Shown here: positions 5,072-10,342 of the stretch, piece by piece
Layout of the letters: every line of letters starts with the position of its first letter
Numbering within the stretch: position 1 is the stretch's first letter
Assembly: GCA_013813075.1 (NCBI GenBank)
Contig: JACCSI010000238.1
Location: 1-10,342, forward strand
Length of the DNA: 10,342 nt
From: Acidobacteriota bacterium
Lineage (GTDB): Bacteria; Acidobacteriota; Vicinamibacteria; Vicinamibacterales; UBA2999
Direction: 5' to 3'
The notes under the pieces: model-generated
The model's database searches: none
What the model saw: only the letters and a program-made list of their open reading frames with translations
What the model was told of the DNA's origin: nothing
Translations under genes and position numbers: made by a program

Positions 5072-7594
5072 ATGTCGACGCTCTCTCAAGACGTGCGCTA
5101 CGCCATCCGGACACTGACTCGCACTCCCGGGTTTTCGTTCATCGTCATCGTCACTCTTGGCTTGGGGATCGGTGCCAACACCGCAATCTTTTCGTTGATG
5201 GATCAGGTCCTCCTGCGTTTGCTGCCGGTCAAAAACCCGAGCGAACTGGTGCAGTTGGATGGACCCGGCCCCTTCAGCGGTCGGACGATAAATGACCGGA
5301 CATTTTCGTATCCGATGTATGTGGATTTTCGCGATCGCAACGATGTCTTTACCGGCCTGGTGGGTCGCTTTGGCGCCAGCGCGACGCTGACGCAGCGCAA
5401 TCAGGCCGAGCGCGTCGACGTCGAACTGCAGTCGGGCAACACGTTCGAGGTGCTGGGTGTCACGCCGGTCCTCGGCCGCGCGTTGACGCAAGACGATGAC
5501 CGCGCGCCCGGCGCCCATCCGGTCGCCGTCATCAGCCACGATTACTGGCAGCGCCGCTTCGGCGGCTCGCCTGCGGTCATCAATCAGGTGGTCACGGTCA
5601 ACAGCACGCAAATCACCATCGTCGGCGTCGCGCCGCGGGGCTACGCCGGCGTCGCCGCGACCCAATCGCCAGACCTTTTCATGCCGATGATGATGAAGGC
5701 GCAGATCACGCCGACGTGGAACGATCTGGACAACCGCCGCAGCCGGTGGGTGAACGTGGTCGGACGCTTGAAGCCCGGGATTGATGCCGACGCGGCCAAG
5801 GCCCGACTGGACGTGCTGTATCAGCAAGTCAACGAGTTGGAACTGAAGGAGGTGCCGGCGTTCGCGGCCGGATCGCAGAGCTTCCGCGATCGCTTTCGCG
5901 CCAAGAAGGTCATCTTGCATCCTGCCAGCCAGGGGCTCTCGGATCTCCGGCAGAGCGTGCAGACGCCGCTCTTCGTGTTGATGGCGATGGTCGGCCTGGT
6001 GTTGCTGATTGCCTGTGCCAACGTCGCGAACCTGCTTTTGAGCCGGGCCAGCGCGCGTCAAAGAGAAATCGCGGTCCGTCTCGCACTAGGCGCGGGACGC
6101 GCGCGCCTGATACGCCAGACGCTGACCGAAAGCCTCGTGCTGGCCGCGGCCGGCGGTGTCGTCGGCCTTGTCTGTTCGATCTGGGTCGGCGACTTCCTGC
6201 TTAGTGTGATGCCGTTTGAAAGCTTTACGCGATCGCTGTCCACCGCGCCAGATGTGCGAGTCGGGCTGTTCACCGCCGGCCTGGCGCTCACCACCGCGGT
6301 GCTGTTTGGCTTGATCCCCGCCTTGCAGGCGTCCAAGCCGGAGCTGAATCGCACCCTCAGGGAAGAGGCGGGCAACCTGGCGGGCGGCACGCGCCACGCG
6401 CGATTCCGTAAGGGGCTGGTGGTGGCACAGGTGGCGCTCTCGATGCTGCTGATCGCGGGCGCGGGCCTGTTTGCGCGAAGCCTGTACAACCTGAAGACGC
6501 TCGAGACCGGTTTCCGCGTCGACAATCTGGTGACATTCCGCGTCGACCCGTCGTTGAACGGCTACGACCAGACCCGCATCAAACGCTTCTACGATGGCTT
6601 GCTGCAGGACGTGCGTCAGATTCCAGGTGTGCAATCCGCGTCCATCGCGCAAGTCGCCGCTCTTACCGGCAGTGCCAGCAGCCGGACCATTCAGGTGCAG
6701 GGCTACACGCCCAAGCAGGACGAGAACATGAACCCGTGGACCAATGAGGTCGCTCCTGACTACTTCCGCACCATGGGGATGCCGCTGCTGATGGGGCGCG
6801 AGTTCACCGACCGCGACGTCGAGGGGGCGTCGCTAGTGGCGGTCGTCAACGAATCGTTCGTCAAACAATATTTCCCGAATCAGAACCCGCTCGGGCGGCG
6901 CTTCGGCTTTCGCGTCATGGACAACCCGGGCGCCGTCGAGATCGTCGGGGTCGTCAGGGACTCGTTCTATGCCGACATGCGACAGGGCACTACGGAAGAG
7001 AACGAGACGCCGCGCTTTGCGTACAGTCCATTCCAGCAAAGTGCCGAATTGAACGAGATGACGATTTACGTGCGCACGAGTGGCCACAGCATCGACGCCA
7101 TCTCCGAGCAGTTGCGTATGGCCGTTCGCCGCGCCGATGCCGCGATGCCGGTGTTCGAGATGCAGTCGATGGGACAGACCGTGGACGAGTCGCTCTTCAA
7201 CGAGCGGATGCTCGCCCTCCTGTCCGGAGCGTTCGGGCTGCTCGCAACCTTGTTGGCCGCGATCGGTCTGTACGGCGTGATGTCGTACACCGTGGCGCGT
7301 CGGACTCGGGAAATTGGCATTCGCATTGCGCTTGGCGCCGAACGCGGGACGGTGCTGTGGCTGGTGCTCCGCGAAGTCGCGTTCCTTACTGTCATCGGCA
7401 TTGCGGTCGGTGTGCCGGGGGCGCTCGGCCTCAGCCAATTCGTCCGCTCGCAGCTCTTTGGCATTGAACCGTCCGATCCGCTGACGCTGACCGTTGCCGC
7501 AGCGACTCTCGCGGTCGTCGGGTTGATCGCAGGATACATTCCCGCGCGACGCGCAGCCGGGGTGCAGCCGGTGAGGGCGCTGAGGTACGAATAA
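5072..7594 (+). CDS. ADOP-type ABC transporter permease (MacB/FtsX family), complete
   Basis: 840 residues, full length for the family. The layout is a soluble start (STLSQDVRYAIRTLTRTPGF), TM1 at about 22-45 with GLGIGANTAIFSL, a MacB-type periplasmic core at about 55-295, the first FtsX domain with TMs near 300-323 (IACANVANLLLSR), 354-380 and 397-419, TM5 near 448-472, a second periplasmic core to about 710, then a second FtsX domain with TMs near 713-741, 766-790 and 804-826, and a basic end (IPARRAAGVQPVRAL). The repeated halves show the internal duplication typical of ADOP permeases. Family members form inner-membrane mechanotransmission or export machines with a separate ATPase, which is not encoded here. 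Substrate unknown. I chose the ATG at 5072 because coding-like sequence begins there; an in-frame TTG at 4871 would add 67 unsupported residues. The stop lies 25 bases before the M1-fusion gene, so co-transcription is likely. Confidence 0.93.
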   Translation: MSTLSQDVRYAIRTLTRTPGFSFIVIVTLGLGIGANTAIFSLMDQVLLRLLPVKNPSELVQLDGPGPFSGRTINDRTFSYPMYVDFRDRNDVFTGLVGRFGASATLTQRNQAERVDVELQSGNTFEVLGVTPVLGRALTQDDDRAPGAHPVAVISHDYWQRRFGGSPAVINQVVTVNSTQITIVGVAPRGYAGVAATQSPDLFMPMMMKAQITPTWNDLDNRRSRWVNVVGRLKPGIDADAAKARLDVLYQQVNELELKEVPAFAAGSQSFRDRFRAKKVILHPASQGLSDLRQSVQTPLFVLMAMVGLVLLIACANVANLLLSRASARQREIAVRLALGAGRARLIRQTLTESLVLAAAGGVVGLVCSIWVGDFLLSVMPFESFTRSLSTAPDVRVGLFTAGLALTTAVLFGLIPALQASKPELNRTLREEAGNLAGGTRHARFRKGLVVAQVALSMLLIAGAGLFARSLYNLKTLETGFRVDNLVTFRVDPSLNGYDQTRIKRFYDGLLQDVRQIPGVQSASIAQVAALTGSASSRTIQVQGYTPKQDENMNPWTNEVAPDYFRTMGMPLLMGREFTDRDVEGASLVAVVNESFVKQYFPNQNPLGRRFGFRVMDNPGAVEIVGVVRDSFYADMRQGTTEENETPRFAYSPFQQSAELNEMTIYVRTSGHSIDAISEQLRMAVRRADAAMPVFEMQSMGQTVDESLFNERMLALLSGAFGLLATLLAAIGLYGVMSYTVARRTREIGIRIALGAERGTVLWLVLREVAFLTVIGIAVGVPGALGLSQFVRSQLFGIEPSDPLTLTVAAATLAVVGLIAGYIPARRAAGVQPVRALRYE

Positions 7595-7603
7595 GCAGCG
7601 CCT

Positions 7604-7607
7604 GAGG
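7604..7607 (+). promoter_or_regulatory. Possible ribosome binding site of the M1-fusion gene
   Basis: GAGG, 12 bases before the ATG at 7620, longer than ideal. It would sit 4 bases from an ATG at 7612, but that frame closes after 22 codons. The secretion signal argues that the 7620 ATG is the true start. Confidence 0.35.
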
Positions 7608-7619
7608 CAGAATGTCGAC

Positions 7620-10342
7620 ATGCGTTGCCTTAGGATTTCTGGTCGCGTGGCGGCTCTGTTGGTGTTGTGCCCGGTCTTAGCTCTGGCTCAGACGGCAACG
7701 CCTGGCCCTGGAATTCCACTCGCGGTCGCCGAGACTCGGGCGGCCCGCATTGGCGACCTGCGCTACGACCTGCGCCTCGCGGTGCCTGCCTTGGTCACGG
7801 TGCCGATCGAGGGCACCAACACGATCACCTTTGACCTGTCCGCGGCCACCGAGCCGCTGGTGATCGACTTTGCGACCAGTCGCGACCACGTCACGCGCGT
7901 CACCGCTAACGGGCGGGCCAGCGCGTTCACGTGGATTCATGGCCATATCGTCGTCCCCGCGACCGCCCTGCGAGCCGGCCGGAACACCATCGCGATCGCG
8001 TTCCGGGCGGGCGACGCGTCGCTCAACCGCAATGCCGACTTCCTGTACGCGTTGTTCGTCCCGGCGCGCGCGCATCTTGCGGTGCCGGTGTTCGATCAGC
8101 CCGATCTCAAAGCGCGCTGGTCCCTGACGCTGACGGCGCCGTCCCACTGGCAGATGGTCAGCAACGGCGCCGAGATCGAACGCAAGGTCTCCGCGTCCAG
8201 TGCGACGGTGCGATTCGCGGACACTGAACCGTTGTCCACGTATCTGTTCTCGTTTGTCGTTGGCGACTTCAAGGTCGAAACGGCCGCGCGCAACGGTCGG
8301 ACCATGCGCATGTTTCACCGGGAGACCGACGCGAAAAAGGTCGCGCGCAACCGCGACGCTATTTTCGATTTGCACGCGCGTGCCATCGAGTACATGGAGC
8401 GCTACACGAATATTCCATACGCGTTCGGCAAGTTCGATTTCGTAGCGATCCCGGCCTTTCAGTTTGGCGGCATGGAGCACGCAGGCAAGATTCTGTACAA
8501 CGCCTCCGGGCTGCTGCTCGACGAATCGGCCACGCAAAACGCCCACCTGGGCCGGGCGTCGGTAATCGCTCACGAGACGGCCCACATGTGGTTTGGCGAT
8601 CTCGTCACCATGCGGTGGTTCAATGATGTGTGGATGAAAGAGGTCTTCGCCAACTTCATGGCGGCGAAGATCGTCAACCCGTCGTTCCCCGAGGTCAATC
8701 ACGATCTGCGATTTCTGCTGTCGCACTACCCCGCCGCCTACGAGGTCGACAGAACACCCGGCGCCAATGCGATTCGGCAGCCACTGGCCAACCTGAACGA
8801 AGCGGGAAGTCTCTACGGCGCCATCATTTATCAGAAGGCCCCCGTTGTGATGCGTCACCTCGAGAGCCTGATCGGCGAAGAGGTCTTTCGCGATGGCCTC
8901 CGCGTGTATCTGAAGAACAACGCGTTTGGCAACGCGACCTGGGCCGACCTGATTTCGATTCTCGATCAGCGGACGCCGACGGACCTCGCCACTTGGAGCA
9001 GGGTGTGGGTCGAGACACCGGGGCGGCCGACCATCACGACGACCCTCGAGCTCGACGGCGACAAGATTACCCGACTGGCATTTCACCAGGCCACCGAACA
9101 CGCGCAGCAGCTGCGCATCGTTCTTGGCTATGCCGACAAGGTCGTGCCGCTGACCGCGACCGTTGAGGGGTCGCGCGTCGATGTGCCGCGGGTGATCGGC
9201 ATGGCGGCGCCTCTCTACGTTCTTCCGAATGGCGGCGGTTGGGCCTACGGAGGGTTCAAGCTCGACCCGCGCTCGCGCGACTACCTTTCGCGGTCGCTAC
9301 CTGATCTGCCCGACCCGCTGACGCGGGGCGCCGCGTGGGTCACGATGTGGGACGCGCTGCTCGAACATGAAGTGCCAGCCACGCAGTTTGTCGATCTGGC
9401 GATGGCGGCTCTGCCTCGCGAAACGGATGAGCAGCTCACCGGACGCGTGCTCGGATACCTCAGCGGCGCGTGGTGGCGATTCCTGCCGGTCACCGAACGC
9501 CATGCGCGCGTGGACCAACTCGAGGCGCTGCTCCGACAAGGTCTGGTCACTGCAAAAACCGCCGGCCAGAAGGCGCAATGGTTTGGCGCACTGCGCAATG
9601 TATCGGCCACTCCGCCCACGACCGCGTGGCTGCGCCGTGTCTGGGAGCAGACCGAAACCATCGATGGCCTGCCGTTGGCAGAAGCCGACTACATCAACCT
9701 GGCGCTGGAACTCGCCGTGCGCGAGATACACGGGTGGCGCGATGTTCTGACGACGCAATTCGGCCGGATCGAGAATCCCGACCGCAAGGCACGCTTCGAG
9801 TTCGTCATGCCGGCGTTGTCATCCGACCCGACCGAACGCGAGCGCTGGTTCCTGGCGCTGGCCGACGTCAACAACCGACGACGCGAGCCGTGGGTGCTCG
9901 AGGGCCTCAACTACCTCCACCACCCGCTGCGGGCTGCGGCGTCAGCCCGATACGTGGCGCCAAGTCTCAACTTGTTGTGGGAGATTCAGAAGACGGGGGA
10001 TATTTTTTTCCCGACGCGGTGGATGAACGCGACCTTGTCGGGGCACACCGCACCAGAAGTCGCCGCAACGGTGCGCAACTTTCTCGCAACGCTTCCGGGC
10101 GGCTATCCGCCGCGACTGACGAACATCATCCTGCAGACGGCCGACGATCTGTTCCGGGTCGCGGAGGCACCAGGCGGGGAGAGCGCGGGCTTCAGCGCCG
10201 GCGGTGGAGCGGGGCCCTCTGCGCAAACGAGCGGACTCGAGAACATCACCATCCGTGCCGCCCGAGTCATCGATGGGCGGGGCCAGGTCGGCGCCGACCA
10301 AACAGTGACCGTGCGGGGATCAAAGATCGCACGCGTCGGCGG
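7620..10342 (+). CDS. Secreted M1 family metallopeptidase fused to amidohydrolase, 3' end cut by window
   Basis: 907 residues open to the right edge with no stop. Residues 1-23 are a Sec signal peptide (basic start, hydrophobic core, VLALA before Q24). The M1 part has the substrate-anchoring loop G283-G-M-E-H287 (most aminopeptidases have GAMEN or GGMEN), the zinc site H318-E319-T-A-H322 with E341 19 residues after H322 (HEXXH-X18-E) inside MWFGDLVTMRW, and Y404 in IIYQKAP, the transition-state tyrosine. An alpha-helical C-terminal domain runs to about 850. M1 enzymes remove N-terminal residues from peptides. A Gly/Ser/Ala-rich linker (about 851-872) is followed from 875 by NITIRAARVIDGRG...TVRGSKIARVG, the first beta strands of imidazolonepropionase/dipeptidase-type amidohydrolases. 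Their HxH metal site would lie beyond the edge. No in-frame start codon occurs in the linker before the amidohydrolase, so a real fusion is favoured. It sits 25 bases after the permease and is expected in the cell envelope or outside. Confidence 0.88.
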   Translation, partial: MRCLRISGRVAALLVLCPVLALAQTATPGPGIPLAVAETRAARIGDLRYDLRLAVPALVTVPIEGTNTITFDLSAATEPLVIDFATSRDHVTRVTANGRASAFTWIHGHIVVPATALRAGRNTIAIAFRAGDASLNRNADFLYALFVPARAHLAVPVFDQPDLKARWSLTLTAPSHWQMVSNGAEIERKVSASSATVRFADTEPLSTYLFSFVVGDFKVETAARNGRTMRMFHRETDAKKVARNRDAIFDLHARAIEYMERYTNIPYAFGKFDFVAIPAFQFGGMEHAGKILYNASGLLLDESATQNAHLGRASVIAHETAHMWFGDLVTMRWFNDVWMKEVFANFMAAKIVNPSFPEVNHDLRFLLSHYPAAYEVDRTPGANAIRQPLANLNEAGSLYGAIIYQKAPVVMRHLESLIGEEVFRDGLRVYLKNNAFGNATWADLISILDQRTPTDLATWSRVWVETPGRPTITTTLELDGDKITRLAFHQATEHAQQLRIVLGYADKVVPLTATVEGSRVDVPRVIGMAAPLYVLPNGGGWAYGGFKLDPRSRDYLSRSLPDLPDPLTRGAAWVTMWDALLEHEVPATQFVDLAMAALPRETDEQLTGRVLGYLSGAWWRFLPVTERHARVDQLEALLRQGLVTAKTAGQKAQWFGALRNVSATPPTTAWLRRVWEQTETIDGLPLAEADYINLALELAVREIHGWRDVLTTQFGRIENPDRKARFEFVMPALSSDPTERERWFLALADVNNRRREPWVLEGLNYLHHPLRAAASARYVAPSLNLLWEIQKTGDIFFPTRWMNATLSGHTAPEVAATVRNFLATLPGGYPPRLTNIILQTADDLFRVAEAPGGESAGFSAGGGAGPSAQTSGLENITIRAARVIDGRGQVGADQTVTVRGSKIARVG

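Noticed and set aside
5054..6061. 335-codon minus-strand open frame opposite the start of the right permease.
   Set aside because: It has a His/Arg/Gln-rich composition with no domain, mirrors well-supported permease coding, and has no ribosome binding site.
7612..7680. 22-codon open frame from the ATG at 7612, with better-spaced GAGG, considered as a leader peptide.
   Set aside because: It has no attenuator-like codon runs or hairpin, and it overlaps the signal-peptide start, so chance is sufficient.
7677..9101. 474-codon open frame on the minus strand opposite the M1 peptidase.
   Set aside because: Composition is typical of an antisense shadow, and the plus strand encodes an intact zinc peptidase there.
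10013..10019. T7 run in the M1-fusion gene, considered as a slippage site that could control production of the amidohydrolase part.
   Set aside because: The frame is intact, the residues (GDIFFPTRW) look like normal M1 C-terminal sequence, and no second signal for recoding is visible.
1..10342. Defence system, CRISPR array, prophage, transposon, tRNA or rRNA.
   Set aside because: No repeat-spacer pattern, integrase, transposase, nuclease, helicase or toxin motif and no RNA gene was seen on either strand.

Overview
The window comes from a GC-rich bacterial chromosome. It carries two MacB/FtsX-type permeases of the stand-alone 'ADOP' kind with no ATPase gene beside either, and a secreted M1 metallopeptidase of a style common in Acidobacteriota. 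Together these suggest a soil-type acidobacterium, perhaps of the Vicinamibacteria. This is inferred from gene style only; there is no rRNA or marker gene. I see no mobile element, CRISPR array, tRNA or rRNA.

Layout, left to right. (1) 1-1687, minus strand: N-terminal 562 residues of an ADOP-type permease whose end lies beyond the left edge. (2) 1688-1793: short divergent intergenic region. (3) 1794-3843, plus strand: a fold-type I PLP aminotransferase and a HisN-like phosphatase of the inositol monophosphatase family, overlapping by 8 bases and probably translationally coupled. (4) 3767-4778, minus strand: a small exported protein with a twin-arginine signal, followed 4 bases later by a DinB-fold protein whose 3' end runs 77 bases into the phosphatase gene. 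(5) 4779-5071: a 293-base divergent region with a 15-base tandem repeat and two small dyads, the best candidate for a control region here. (6) 5072-7594, plus strand: a complete 840-residue ADOP permease. (7) 7620 to the right edge, plus strand: a secreted M1 zinc aminopeptidase that continues without a stop, through a Gly/Ser/Ala-rich linker, into the first strands of an amidohydrolase. It is an apparent peptidase-amidohydrolase fusion, cut by the window end.

The permease and the fusion peptidase are 25 bases apart and probably form one transcription unit, tying an inner-membrane FtsX/MacB-type machine to cell-envelope peptide breakdown. The aminotransferase and phosphatase pair suggests a small-molecule step in which an amino group is transferred and a phosphate removed. 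Histidinol-phosphate metabolism is the obvious model, but the aminotransferase does not look like HisC. Much of the window is ordinary accessory metabolism. The points most worth a second look are the two-enzyme fusion, the antisense overlap of the DinB metal-site codons with the phosphatase tail, the aminotransferase with an unusual lysine-site context, and the repeat-bearing divergent region.
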